From contig OZ250179.1 of assembly GCA_965238125.1 (NCBI GenBank), forward strand, positions 5,952,001 to 6,016,000: 64,000 nt of DNA, in the 5' to 3' direction. Below are positions 42,658 to 51,865 of this stretch, piece after piece. The DNA comes from UBA6623 sp965238125 (GTDB lineage: Bacteria > Acidobacteriota > Terriglobia > Bryobacterales > UBA6623). Within the stretch, counting starts at the first letter, position 1. Each line of letters begins with the position of its first letter. Both the position numbers and the translations under genes were made by a program. The notes below the pieces were generated by a model, which did not search any database, was not told the DNA's origin, and was given only the letters and a program-made list of their open reading frames with translations.

Positions 42658-44328
42658 TTAGAAAGGCTCCGTCCAGACATTGTCGGTCGGGTCGACGACG
42701 ACATCGAGCAGGTAGGTGACGCCCGAGTCGACGGCCTCTTTGAGCGCCGCCGGCAGCTCGGCGGGGTTGGTCACGCGGCGGCCTTGGGCGCCGAACCCTT
42801 GGGCAATTTTCGCAAAGTCGATGTCGCTGAAATCGACGCCTAGGTAACGGCCTCCGAAATAAGTAAGCTGCTCTTGCTTGATATTGCCGTAGCCGAAGTT
42901 GTCCATCAGGACGATTACAACCGGCGCTTGCTCGCGAACCGCCGTCTCGATCTCGCTGATGCACATTCCCAACGAACCGTCGCCGATCACGCAGGCAACC
43001 GTGCGATCGGGCCGCGCCAGCTTGGCGCCAATCGCCGCCGGGAGCGCGAAGCCCATATTGCCGAATCCGACCGGCTTCATGTAGGTTCGCGGCTCGTAAA
43101 TTTCGAGCAGATTAGTCCAAATGCCCGGGTTGCCCGCGCCGCCAACAACGATCCCGTCACGAGGAAGCGCTTCCCGCAAAGCCTGCATGAGATATTGCGG
43201 CTTGATCGGTTCGGCCTGACTTAGCTCGGGTGGAAAGATCTCGCTTTTCCAGGCGCCTTTTTCGTCCTGTAGGCGAGCGATGCGCGAACGGCGAGCCTGA
43301 TCGAGCGAGGCGTCGGGTGTGGAAACGGCCGCGCTCAACTGCTCCGTCACGGCCCGGGCGTCGCCGGTGATACCGACCGCGAAGGGGTAATGACGGCCGA
43401 TGATCGCCGGGTCGAGATCGATCTGAATCAGATTTTCGGGTAGTTCGAGTTTCCAACGAAACGTCGTCGGTGCGTTGAGACTGTTGCCGATCACGACAAC
43501 GGCGTCGCTTTCGGCGAGCACCTTCTTGGTCACGCGGGTACCGTGACGGCTGAGCGAGCCAAAGGCCTGAGGATGGTCGGCGGGAATCGCTCCGATGCCG
43601 TTGTAGGTCGTGAGCAAAGCCGCGCCGGTCTTCCCGGCCAGCGCGATCACGGCGTCGGACGCCTCGGAAACGAGCACGCCGCGGCCAGCCCAGATCGTCG
43701 GCGATTTCGCGGCCGAGAGCAACGCGGCGGCCCGCTCGATCTGCCGGCCGTCCCCGCCGGATCTGCCTTCGGCGCGGTATTGCCTCGGATCGAGCGGCGC
43801 AAACTCGACCTGCTCGCTTTCGAGAATCTCGCGCGTAAAATCCAGATGGACAGGGCCGGGCGAGCCGCCGAGCGCGCGCCGGAAAGCCTCGCGCACCGCG
43901 TGCGGAATGCGGTCGACTTCGGTGACCAGCAACGACCACTTGGTCAAGCTCTCGAGCACGGCGATGTGGTCGGCCTCTTGGGCGTCGTCGCGCGCCAGGT
44001 CGCGGCCGCGATTGTTCGCCGTGACGGCGATGACGGGGCTCGAGTCGTGGAACGCTCCGCCGATACCGGTCAACAGATTGGTCGCGCCAGGGCCTGTCGT
44101 CGTGAGGCAAACACCCGGACGACCGGTGATCCGCGCGTAGCCGTCCGCCATGTGCGCCGCCGCGCGTTCGTCGTGAACGGTGATGAAGCGGATCTCCGGA
44201 GTGTGATAAAGCGCGTCCATGATGCCGAGCGCCTGCCCGCCCGGTACGCCGAAGACGAACGGCACACCCTCTCGTCGCAGGCAGTCGACAATCGCTCCGC
44301 CGCCTGTTTGCTTGATCTGATCCGGCAA
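42658..44328 (-). CDS. Thiamine-diphosphate-dependent decarboxylase/synthase
   Basis: 556 aa, acetolactate-synthase superfamily with N (Pyr), M and C (PP) domains. Glu54 in ITVHDERAAAHMADGYARI activates ThDP; TTGPGATNLLTGIGGAFHDSSP and the cofactor motif VIGDGSLGMCISEI (Gly449) to MDNFGYGN bind ThDP/Mg. It may decarboxylate or carboligate a 2-oxo acid; the substrate is not inferable, and the CoA-transferase neighbours argue against plain branched-chain biosynthesis. TTG start 44328 with AAGGA six bases upstream, 14 bp after the beta-subunit stop. Confidence 0.88.
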   Translation of the reverse strand: MPDQIKQTGGGAIVDCLRREGVPFVFGVPGGQALGIMDALYHTPEIRFITVHDERAAAHMADGYARITGRPGVCLTTTGPGATNLLTGIGGAFHDSSPVIAVTANNRGRDLARDDAQEADHIAVLESLTKWSLLVTEVDRIPHAVREAFRRALGGSPGPVHLDFTREILESEQVEFAPLDPRQYRAEGRSGGDGRQIERAAALLSAAKSPTIWAGRGVLVSEASDAVIALAGKTGAALLTTYNGIGAIPADHPQAFGSLSRHGTRVTKKVLAESDAVVVIGNSLNAPTTFRWKLELPENLIQIDLDPAIIGRHYPFAVGITGDARAVTEQLSAAVSTPDASLDQARRSRIARLQDEKGAWKSEIFPPELSQAEPIKPQYLMQALREALPRDGIVVGGAGNPGIWTNLLEIYEPRTYMKPVGFGNMGFALPAAIGAKLARPDRTVACVIGDGSLGMCISEIETAVREQAPVVIVLMDNFGYGNIKQEQLTYFGGRYLGVDFSDIDFAKIAQGFGAQGRRVTNPAELPAALKEAVDSGVTYLLDVVVDPTDNVWTEPF

Positions 44329-44343
44329 AGATAGTCCTTCCCG

Positions 44344-45114
44344 TTACTTGGAAATGTAGATGCCGTCGGGGTCGATCTCTTCGCGCAACAGCCGCAACTG
44401 TTCGGGTGTCGGCACGGGGGTTTCGGGGACGGGTTCGCTGACGAGCAGCTCGAAACCGGTGTTTTCCCGCACGTCGTCGAGCGAAACGCCGGGATGCAGC
44501 GATTCGAGTTTCATGCGCTTGGTCTCGTCGTCGAAACCCATCACGGCCAGGTCTGTGACCACGCGCGCCGGCCCGGTCCCGCGAAGCCCGGCGCGCTCGC
44601 GCCCCCCCGGACCGTCCAGATACCCCGGCGTCGTGATGTACTGAACACGCTCGGGAAATTTCCGCACCTGATGCGGAACGATGATGACGACGCGCTTGGC
44701 CAACGACGCGATATCGTTCGCCCCGCCGCTGCCCGGCAAGCGGACCTTGGGCTTGACGTAGTCCCCGATCACGGTCGAGTTGATGTTTCCGTAACGATCG
44801 ATCTCGGCGGCCCCGAGAAAACCGAGATCAACCCGCCCACCTTGCAGCAAGCTCAGCGCGTAGTACAGACCGGCGGTCTTGACGCAATTCGACATCAAGC
44901 GAAAGTCACCGACGCCGGTGGCGAGCTCGCGCGGGAAAGCGTCGATGATTCCCGACTCGAAAAGAAGCGAGACGGTCGGGGCGTGGGTCCGCTTCGCCAA
45001 ATAGGACGCAATCATGGGAAGGCCGGTGCCGATGATGGCGACCTCTCCGTCACGGATCTCGGCGGCTGCAGCGACCGCCATCAACTCTTCAGGTGTGAAT
45101 TCCGCGATTGCCAT
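44344..45114 (-). CDS. Class I CoA-transferase beta subunit (GctB-like, Glu intact)
   Basis: 256 aa. IIGTGLPMIASYLAKRTHAPT, then SLLFESGIIDAFP, where Glu53 matches the catalytic Glu54 of glutaconate CoA-transferase GctB as I recall it. AAEIDRYGNINSTVIGDYVK, PGSGGANDIAS, GYLDGPGGRERAGL and ENTGFELLVSEP complete the fold. It transfers CoA between carboxylates via a glutamyl-CoA thioester. ATG 45114; an in-frame TTG overlapping the alpha stop (TTGA, 45150) is also possible. Confidence 0.9.
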   Translation of the reverse strand: MAIAEFTPEELMAVAAAAEIRDGEVAIIGTGLPMIASYLAKRTHAPTVSLLFESGIIDAFPRELATGVGDFRLMSNCVKTAGLYYALSLLQGGRVDLGFLGAAEIDRYGNINSTVIGDYVKPKVRLPGSGGANDIASLAKRVVIIVPHQVRKFPERVQYITTPGYLDGPGGRERAGLRGTGPARVVTDLAVMGFDDETKRMKLESLHPGVSLDDVRENTGFELLVSEPVPETPVPTPEQLRLLREEIDPDGIYISK

Positions 45115-45149
45115 ATCACCAACTTGTCGCGTTTCGATGCCGGCCGCGG

Positions 45150-46061
45150 TCAATACCCCAGCTTGGGATCGGCGCGCAGCTCCATCAGCCGACGGATGCC
45201 GATTTTCTCGAGGTAGTCCCAGCGGTCCTTGACCCCGTAGACGAATTCGTCGAGGTACTCCTGAAAGGTCTCGGCCGCGCGCGACGCCGTCCAATACCGC
45301 CCGATGTGCTCCTCGTCGTAGTTGTAATAGCGAAACATGCCGCCGGGATGCGCCCCGTAAGGGATCTCGATGACCGCATCGACCATGAAGCCGGGCAGGA
45401 TCGTCAACTCGGGCTTGCGCATGATCTCGGAAGTGGGGACGATCTCCTCGACCGAAACAATCACGCGCTTGGACGCGCGAGCCTGCTCCTCGATGATCGA
45501 TGTGGTTCCGAAGAGTTGCGTATTGCCCGAGGCATCCGCGCGCGAGGCGTGAATGATCGCGACGTCGGGTTGGATGGCGCGAATCGCGATGTATTCTTCG
45601 TCGGTAAACGGGCATTGAGTGGCTTTGAACTTGTCGTCGTCGAAGGCCGTTACGTTCAAGATATCGGTGCCGGCCATGACCTTGAGCGGCAGGTACGACA
45701 CCCCCAAGGCGGCGGCTTGCAGCCGGGAGGTAATCCCGAAATGACTGTAGTCTTCGACCTCGATGCGGCCTTCTTGGACACCGCGGGAAAAATTCATGCA
45801 ACGGCCGAATCCCTCGAACATGTAGTTTGAAAGGCGAACCCGCTTGAGGCGCCCCGCGCCGGCTAGAAAATCGGCGGCCCAACACTCGCCCATCGATGTC
45901 AGGTCGAAGTCTTTCTTGCCCTGCCGAATGAGCTCATGAACCAGGGCGATCGGGGTGAGCGAATGCGCGAACCCGCCCAGGGTCAGGTTGCTGCCGTCGG
46001 CAATCGAGCGCACGGCTTCGGCGGCGGAAATGATCTTGCCGGCTGTTGCCTGGGTTTCCAA
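45150..46061 (-). CDS. Class I CoA-transferase alpha subunit (GctA-like)
   Basis: 303 aa. IISAAEAVRSIADGSNLTLGGFAHSLTPIALV opens the fold; DVAIIHASRADASGNTQLFGT and RVIVSVEEIVPTSEIM are family blocks. It forms the heterodimer with the following beta gene, shares the operon with the ThDP enzyme and second pair. TTG start at 46061 preceded by AAGG eight bases upstream. The 291 bp upstream hold nothing recognised apart from room for the operon promoter. Confidence 0.88.
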   Translation of the reverse strand: METQATAGKIISAAEAVRSIADGSNLTLGGFAHSLTPIALVHELIRQGKKDFDLTSMGECWAADFLAGAGRLKRVRLSNYMFEGFGRCMNFSRGVQEGRIEVEDYSHFGITSRLQAAALGVSYLPLKVMAGTDILNVTAFDDDKFKATQCPFTDEEYIAIRAIQPDVAIIHASRADASGNTQLFGTTSIIEEQARASKRVIVSVEEIVPTSEIMRKPELTILPGFMVDAVIEIPYGAHPGGMFRYYNYDEEHIGRYWTASRAAETFQEYLDEFVYGVKDRWDYLEKIGIRRLMELRADPKLGY

Positions 46062-46352
46062 TTCAGTGACCTTGTTATTCCGGACCTAGCCGTGGTCGCC
46101 CTCGCGGACCACAACGGCCACCCAACTTTGCGAATCGGCCGAGGCCGAAATCGGGTGTGGAGTTGCACTGCGCTGGTCTGGAGTGGCTTGCTTCCCGAAG
46201 ATACTATCCTACCGGCTTGTCGCGTAACCAGCACGGTCCGGCCGGAAGCGAGAGGTTCGGGAGGATCGCAACTGGGAGCGTGCCACCGGGGCTTGCCGAG
46301 GCCGCGGGAATACGGCCGCGGGTTTCTTCGAACCCTGAGCTACGTGGATCTA

Positions 46353-47363
46353 TTAGTCGCTGATGCGCCGCTTCAGGGTCGGGCGGTCGTCCTCGTTGGC
46401 TTCCGAGTCACCGTCTTCGGCTGATTCGCCACCGGAGGGGTGACGCTTCAACTTCGGCCGATCAGGATCGGTCTCCACCTGGCGAGAGCGCGATTCCATC
46501 GCGACGAGTCTCGATTTCACTTCCTCGAATTCGCTGGTCGACAGCGCGTATTGAGGCCGATCCGGCAACAGTTCGTCGATGGATTTCTGGACCTTCTTGA
46601 TGCGGGAGCCGGTGGGCGGATGCGACCGGAACAGCTTCGTCAGCGTCCCGGGCTTCTTCTTTTGCTTGGCTTGGAGGCGCTCGAAGAAGGCAACCATCGA
46701 CGTCGGGTCGTAGCCCGTGTTATAGAGGTACTGCACGCCCAGCAGATCGGCTTCTTTCTCGAATCCTCGAGAGAATTTCAGGAACGTCAACGGGATCGCG
46801 AGGTTCGCCGCCTGGTAGGCCCCGTAGGCTCCCCAGCCGCCGCCCAGGAAGATCAGCGGCAACGTTGCGAATTGCGCAAGCTGTCCGCGGCTCGCCTGGC
46901 GGGTGCCGTGGCGGGCGGTAACGTGGGCGATTTCGTGCGCCATCACGCCGGCCAGCTCGGACTCGGTCTGTGCCAGCTTGATCAGGCCGGTGTTCACGTA
47001 GAAAAACCCGCCGGGCAGCGCAAAGGCGTTGACCTCTTCGGCGTCGATCACCTTGATCGTGAAGGGCACCTTGGCGTCGGAATTGCGGACGAGATTCTGT
47101 CCGACGCGGTTGACGTATTCGGCGATGACCGGATCATCGACGATCTTGGCGTTGCGTTCGACTTGCTCGGCCAGCCGCTTTCCGAGAGCAATTTCCTTCT
47201 CGATGGAGTAGAAGTTGATGCCCTTGCCGACATTGCGCTCGCCGATCTGCTCGACGTCTTCCTTGGACTTTTTGTTTTTCTTGGTCGAGTCGACTTCGGC
47301 GTAGAGTCCCGCAGTCGGGAAGCTCGCCAGCATCAGAACCGACAACCAGGTGATCCATCTCAT
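46353..47363 (-). CDS. M48 zinc metallopeptidase, exported
   Basis: 336 aa. Signal peptide (WITWLSVLMLASFPTAGLYA). Active site HEIAHVTARHGTRQ (HExxH) with downstream Glu in FSRGFEKEADLLGVQYLYN. This is the BepA/LoiP-like periplasmic group that handles misassembled outer-membrane proteins. A charged C-terminal tail (about residues 285-336, rich in Arg/Asp/Glu/Ser) is disordered-looking. ATG 47363. Confidence 0.9.
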   Translation of the reverse strand: MRWITWLSVLMLASFPTAGLYAEVDSTKKNKKSKEDVEQIGERNVGKGINFYSIEKEIALGKRLAEQVERNAKIVDDPVIAEYVNRVGQNLVRNSDAKVPFTIKVIDAEEVNAFALPGGFFYVNTGLIKLAQTESELAGVMAHEIAHVTARHGTRQASRGQLAQFATLPLIFLGGGWGAYGAYQAANLAIPLTFLKFSRGFEKEADLLGVQYLYNTGYDPTSMVAFFERLQAKQKKKPGTLTKLFRSHPPTGSRIKKVQKSIDELLPDRPQYALSTSEFEEVKSRLVAMESRSRQVETDPDRPKLKRHPSGGESAEDGDSEANEDDRPTLKRRISD

Positions 47364-47505
47364 GGTGGTTTCCTCTATCTGACTAATAGATGCGCAGAGG
47401 AGGAATCCGGGTACGTTAAAAGATGGTAAAACAACGGACGCCGCGATGGCGCGGTTGCGAGACGCCGCGGAGGGCGTCAGGTTGGAGGATTGTCAAGAGT
47501 CCCGA

Positions 47506-49194
47506 TCAAAAAGCGTTCGGGACCAGGACGTAGGCGAACAGCAGCCCCAGTAGGCCGGCGAAGACAACGTAATACGTCATCGGCACGATCGTGCGCCGAA
47601 TCAGCAGCCCTTCCCGCCCGACCAGCCCGACGGTAGCGCTTGCCGCCACAACGTTGTGAACGGTGATCATGTTTCCGGCCGCTCCGCCTAGGGCCTGCAA
47701 GCCCAGGATGACCAGGTGCGGAACGCCGATGCGATCGGCGACGCCGTATTGAAACAGGCTGAACATCAGGTCGCTGACCGTGTTGCTTCCCGCCACGAAA
47801 GCGCCGAGCGCTCCGATGATCGGCGCGAAGAACGGCCAGGTGCCTTGCGCGACGCGCGCGACAAATTCGGCCAGCACCAGGGGCATGCTCGCGAGGCCGG
47901 AATTGTTCGTGTCGGAGTCGATGAAGATGCGGACGAGCGCCACGGCAAAAAGCAGAGCCAAGGCCGGGCCGGCCAACATGCGCACGGCGTCGCCCCAGGC
48001 TTTCTTGACTTCGGAGCCCTTCATACGGTGCAGCAGGACGGTGATGAGCGAGACGGTCATGAAGATCGTGCCGGGCACGTAAAGCGGTTGGAAGCCCTGG
48101 GAGAGCGAGGTTCCCAGGATATTCGACCAACTGATTTGCACGGAGGTAAGCATCGCTTTGAAGGGCAGGCCGGGGAGCCGCGTAAGCACGAGTAGAGCCG
48201 CCACGATGACGTAGGGCGACCAGGCGCGGACGAGCGTCATGTGGGAGCGTTCTTCTCCAACATCCGCGCGAATCGAACCTTTCCACTCCGATTCCCAATC
48301 CTTCTCGGGCGGGAAATCCCAAGGCTCGCCCTTGGGAAGAAAGAGTCCGCTTTTCACGCCTGTGGTCATCAGCGCCAGCCCGATCAGGCCGCCGATCAGC
48401 GAGGGGAATTCCGGTCCGAGGAAAATGGCGAACAAGACATAGGGAACGGTAAAACACAGCCCGCCGAAGATGGCCAGTTTCCAAATGCCCAGGCCTTCCT
48501 TGTATGTCCGGTTGGCCCCGAAAAAGCGTGTCATCATGCAACAGATGATCAGGGGAATGAAGGTTCCGACAATCGCGTGAGGGATCGCCGTGAAGACGCC
48601 GATGCGGTCGATGAACTGGCCGTAGGTCATGCCGGCCTCGGCAACTGCTTCCTCGACCTGAGCGACGTTGAGCGACTCGGCCATGCCGACCAAGATCGGC
48701 GTCCCGACGGCTCCGAAACTGACCGGTGTGCTCTGGATGATCAGCGTCATCATCACCGCGGCCAGGGCGGGGAAGCCCAGGGCCAGCAACAACGGGCCGG
48801 CGACCGCGGCGGGCGTGCCGAACCCGGCCGCGCCTTCGATAAACGAGCCGAAGAGCCAGGCGACGATGATGACTTGCACGCGGCGGTCACGCGAGATATC
48901 CATGAAGCCGCGACGGATCGTTGCCACCGCGCCGCTTTCCTTGAGCGTGAACAGCAATACGATCGCGCCGAAGATGATCCACAGCAGGGTCGCGGCGATG
49001 ATCCAGCCGCGCAGGGTGGCGGCCATGGTGTGGATGAAGGGGACCTTCCAGAACCAGAGCGCGAACGCCAGCGTCATGACGTAGGCGACCGGCATGGCAC
49101 GGGTGGCCGGCCAGCGCAGGACAACGAGAAAGAACATCACCGCCAGGATGGGAAGAATGGCGATCAGCGCATATAAGCCGGACACTGTATCCAC
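47506..49194 (-). CDS. lctP: L-lactate permease family transporter
   Basis: 562 aa with about 12-14 TM helices. The family block SFIEGAAGFGTPAAVAGPLLLALGFPALAAVM is diagnostic of LctP/LldP, which imports lactate or glycolate with protons; STPVSFGAVGTPILVG and GSNTVSDLMFSLFQYG are further conserved regions. GTG 49194 has GGAGG 8 bases upstream. No lactate dehydrogenase adjacent; could feed the ThDP/CoA-transferase operon 1.4 kb away, but M48 lies between. Confidence 0.92.
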   Translation of the reverse strand: MDTVSGLYALIAILPILAVMFFLVVLRWPATRAMPVAYVMTLAFALWFWKVPFIHTMAATLRGWIIAATLLWIIFGAIVLLFTLKESGAVATIRRGFMDISRDRRVQVIIVAWLFGSFIEGAAGFGTPAAVAGPLLLALGFPALAAVMMTLIIQSTPVSFGAVGTPILVGMAESLNVAQVEEAVAEAGMTYGQFIDRIGVFTAIPHAIVGTFIPLIICCMMTRFFGANRTYKEGLGIWKLAIFGGLCFTVPYVLFAIFLGPEFPSLIGGLIGLALMTTGVKSGLFLPKGEPWDFPPEKDWESEWKGSIRADVGEERSHMTLVRAWSPYVIVAALLVLTRLPGLPFKAMLTSVQISWSNILGTSLSQGFQPLYVPGTIFMTVSLITVLLHRMKGSEVKKAWGDAVRMLAGPALALLFAVALVRIFIDSDTNNSGLASMPLVLAEFVARVAQGTWPFFAPIIGALGAFVAGSNTVSDLMFSLFQYGVADRIGVPHLVILGLQALGGAAGNMITVHNVVAASATVGLVGREGLLIRRTIVPMTYYVVFAGLLGLLFAYVLVPNAF

Positions 49195-49396
49195 AACTAC
49201 CTCCCGCGCGCGAAACCGAGCGGCCTCTCGCGCTCCTAAGCCGCGAGTCTCGCCGCTCCGAGAGAGTAACCGGGCGCGCGAGTAAAGTCAACCGAACCAA
49301 GTTCCGCGCTGGCGGAGAAGTCGTTGTTCGAAGGGGTGTAAGAAAGTTGTCGCATCAGCGACTATCTCAGGTAGGGGCCTGTCCTGTCCGACACCG

Positions 49397-49924
49397 GTGG
49401 AACGCGCCAACAAATTGTACGAAGAGGCGATGGAAGCGCACGGGCCGGCCCTGAGCCGCCTCGCGCGGGGTTATGAGGCCGACCCCGACAAGCGACGCGA
49501 TCTGCTGCAAGAGATTCACATTGCCCTTTGGCGAAGCTTCGGTTCGTTTGACGGACGCTGCAGCTTACGCACCTGGGTCTATCGAGTAGCCCACAATGTC
49601 GCGGCCTCTCACGTTGTGCGCAGCAGGCGCGCGTCAACTCGGCTCGTCGAGTTGGACGCGCTCGAAGCCGAACCCGGTGCAGTTGACGGCGAAGCGAACG
49701 CAAATCAGCAACGTTCGCTCTCCAGGCTGCTCGAACTCATCCAGCGACTCAAACCGATCGATCGGCAGATGACGCTGCTCTATCTCGAAGGCGAGCAGGC
49801 GTCGTCGATCGCCCAGGTAACAGGATTGTCCGCCGTCAACGTCGCCACAAAGATTCATCGAATCAAGAAACTGCTGAGTCGGCAGTTTCATCAAGGAGGC
49901 AGCCATGCCGAATCCGGAACTTGA
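49397..49924 (+). CDS. ECF-type RNA polymerase sigma factor
   Basis: 175 aa. Region 2: RRDLLQEIHIALWRSFGSFDGRCSLRTWVYRVAHNVA; region 4: PIDRQMTLLYLEGEQASSIAQVTGLSAVNVATKIHRIKKLL (helix-turn-helix). GTG 49397 start; ATG 49430 is an alternative. The last 20 bp overlap the membrane-protein gene, which is probably its regulator. Confidence 0.9.
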   Translation: MERANKLYEEAMEAHGPALSRLARGYEADPDKRRDLLQEIHIALWRSFGSFDGRCSLRTWVYRVAHNVAASHVVRSRRASTRLVELDALEAEPGAVDGEANANQQRSLSRLLELIQRLKPIDRQMTLLYLEGEQASSIAQVTGLSAVNVATKIHRIKKLLSRQFHQGGSHAESGT

Positions 49925-50498
49925 TCATCAGGTTTTGTGGAAGGCTCAGGAGGCGGAACCAACGCGAATGACGACGGAGGAAGTATGCGCGCGAGCGCGG
50001 GACTTCGAGAAGAAGGATGTGCACGAATACCGGTTCGGGTTGGCGCTCTTGGGATTCATTTGCGCTGTGTTTGCTTTCTATCTGTATCGATTCTCCGATC
50101 CCTTGATTCGGATCGGATCCGGATCGGTGGTGGCCACGTTTCTGTACATTTTGGCGAGGGCGACTCACCATCGACCGGCGAAAAGGCTCGTTGCCGCCTC
50201 CGCCGGGGATACCTGCGCCGACTACCTGCGGACAGGACTGCGGAAAAAGAAGGAAGGGGTTTTGGAGATACGCCTGACTATCTTGCTGATCTTTCCCGCC
50301 GTCGTCGCGTTCTGGTGGGGCGGGGGGCCTGTCGCCGTCGCGAAGTGGGTGGGGATCGACACGCCCTGGCTGACGCGATATCAAGAGTCCCCGGCCCCCC
50401 TGGTCGTATTCGCGCTCATGCTGGCAGCCAACTGGATTCTCGGCGGGATGCAGGCGCGGGATATCGAGCGCGAAATCAAAAAGTTGGGAGCGGATTGA
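49905..50498 (+). CDS. Four-TM membrane protein paired with the ECF sigma factor
   Basis: 197 aa. N-terminal soluble helix (TMTTEEVCARARDFEKKDVHEYR) then TMs LALLGFICAVFAFYLY, SVVATFLYILA, LTILLIFPAVVAFWW and LVVFALMLAANWIL, with a charged tail. Overlap with the sigma gene suggests a function in its control, but no zinc anti-sigma HxxxCxxC is present, so anti-sigma activity is unproven. Confidence 0.7.
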   Translation: MPNPELDHQVLWKAQEAEPTRMTTEEVCARARDFEKKDVHEYRFGLALLGFICAVFAFYLYRFSDPLIRIGSGSVVATFLYILARATHHRPAKRLVAASAGDTCADYLRTGLRKKKEGVLEIRLTILLIFPAVVAFWWGGGPVAVAKWVGIDTPWLTRYQESPAPLVVFALMLAANWILGGMQARDIEREIKKLGAD

Positions 50499-50599
50499 AC
50501 TTGCCTCCAGGAAATACGCTGCGTCTTTCGGCAGGGAGTTCCGTCTATCTCAATGAAAGGCGGCGTTCGCAAGGCGCGGCCCCAAGGAGGATTCACACC

Positions 50600-51115
50600 A
50601 TGAAAGAGAACCATGCGTCGGCCGTTGATTTCGCGGGCGCGTCCCGCATTCATATCGGATTGGCTGTCCGCGATTTGGAGCGCTCAAAGCGCTTTTATCA
50701 AACGCTGTTCGGCGAAGCTCCGACGAAGGAGCGGCCCGGCTATGCGAAGTTCGAGCCGAGCGAGCCGTCGGTGAACCTTAGCCTGAACCAGGCCGACCGC
50801 GGCGGTGCATCCCGGGCGTTGCCGGCGCACTACGGCATCCAAGTAAAGTCGTCGGCTGCCGTGGCGGAGGCGGCTGAACGCTTTCGCGCGGCCGGACTGG
50901 AGCCGGGAATTGAGGAACAGACGACGTGCTGCTATGCGGTGCAGGATAAGGCCTGGGTGCGTGATCCGGACGGAAATGAATGGGAAGTTTTCGTCGTCAC
51001 CGACGCGGATACTCCGCAACTCAGGGACAGCGATTCAACCTGCTGCGAAGGGGAAGCAGCAGAACAAGAACAAGGCCGGTCGTCCTGTTGCGCCGCTTTG
51101 ATTACCATGAAGTAG
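50600..51115 (+). CDS. arsI: ArsI/CadI-family glyoxalase-fold C-As lyase with Cys-rich tail
   Basis: 171 aa. ArsI cleaves the C-As bond of methylated or aromatic arsenicals with Fe(II). Iron ligands correspond to His18 (RIHIGLAV), His77 (AHYGIQV) and Glu128 (NEWEVF); the arsenical-binding pair Cys110-Cys111 is in TTCCYAVQDKAWVRDPDG. Two more vicinal pairs, Cys148-149 and Cys163-164 (SSCCAA), form the tail. ATG 50600 follows AAGGAGG. The gene is 10 bp before the SigZ-type sigma factor and apparently co-transcribed. Confidence 0.87.
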   Translation: MKENHASAVDFAGASRIHIGLAVRDLERSKRFYQTLFGEAPTKERPGYAKFEPSEPSVNLSLNQADRGGASRALPAHYGIQVKSSAAVAEAAERFRAAGLEPGIEEQTTCCYAVQDKAWVRDPDGNEWEVFVVTDADTPQLRDSDSTCCEGEAAEQEQGRSSCCAALITMK

Positions 51116-51125
51116 GTTGAAGCTG

Positions 51126-51725
51126 ATGCCGACCGAAACGACCCAGGACGTCTGGGAATTGCTGAGCGTGAGACTGCGTGGCTTTATCCGCTCGCGCGTC
51201 GAAGACGACCAGACGGCGGAAGATCTGCTTCAGGAAACCTTCTTGCGCATCCATCAGCGCATCCAGACCCTTGGGGACCAAGAGAGACTCGCCTCGTGGG
51301 TATTTCAAATCGCCCGCAATCTCATCGTCGATCACTATCGCACTCGCGGGCGGATCAAGATCCTGCCCGAAGCGGATTCAGAGACGGTCGGCGAGCCGTC
51401 GTCTCCAGAGCCTGTCAATGAGAACGAAGTCGTAGCGGGTTGGCTGCCCGCGGCGATCGCCGGCCTACCGGAAGCCTCTCGTGACGCCGTGAGGATGTTT
51501 GAGCTTGAAGGCGTTCCACAAACCGAAATTGCCGCGAAGCTCGGCCTATCGTTATCGGGCGCCAAGTCGCGAGTGCAGCGCGGTCGAGACAGGCTGAGGC
51601 AAGTGCTCGAGCGATGTTGCGCGTTTGACGTCGATCGGCGCGGTAATGTTCTGGAATGGCAACCGCGACAGGAGGGTTCATCCTGTTGCAAGGGCAAAGA
51701 GCCCTCGTTGACTGTTCCGGCCTGA
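51126..51725 (+). CDS. SigZ-type ECF sigma factor with cysteine-rich C-terminus
   Basis: 199 aa. Region 2: DDQTAEDLLQETFLRIHQRIQTL and ASWVFQIARNLIVDHYR; region 4: LEGVPQTEIAAKLGLSLSGAKSRVQRGRDRLR. The tail has Cys164-Cys165 (ERCCAFDVDRRGNV) and Cys187-188 (GSSCCKGK). The CCxFxxDRRGN signature is known in SigZ proteins. ATG 51126 (TTG three codons earlier). Its coupling to arsI suggests thiophilic-metal or arsenic response. Confidence 0.88.
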   Translation: MPTETTQDVWELLSVRLRGFIRSRVEDDQTAEDLLQETFLRIHQRIQTLGDQERLASWVFQIARNLIVDHYRTRGRIKILPEADSETVGEPSSPEPVNENEVVAGWLPAAIAGLPEASRDAVRMFELEGVPQTEIAAKLGLSLSGAKSRVQRGRDRLRQVLERCCAFDVDRRGNVLEWQPRQEGSSCCKGKEPSLTVPA

Positions 51726-51865
51726 AAGTAATAAGGTGTCATCGTTCTCGCGTACGCTCGGCCTATACTGTAGGGACACTCGTTTCCACCCGGAAATCGT
51801 GGCTAGGCGGGTTTCGGGCGATTGGATCGTAACTATTCGGTCTTTCGAGCCGAACCGAAATTGAG

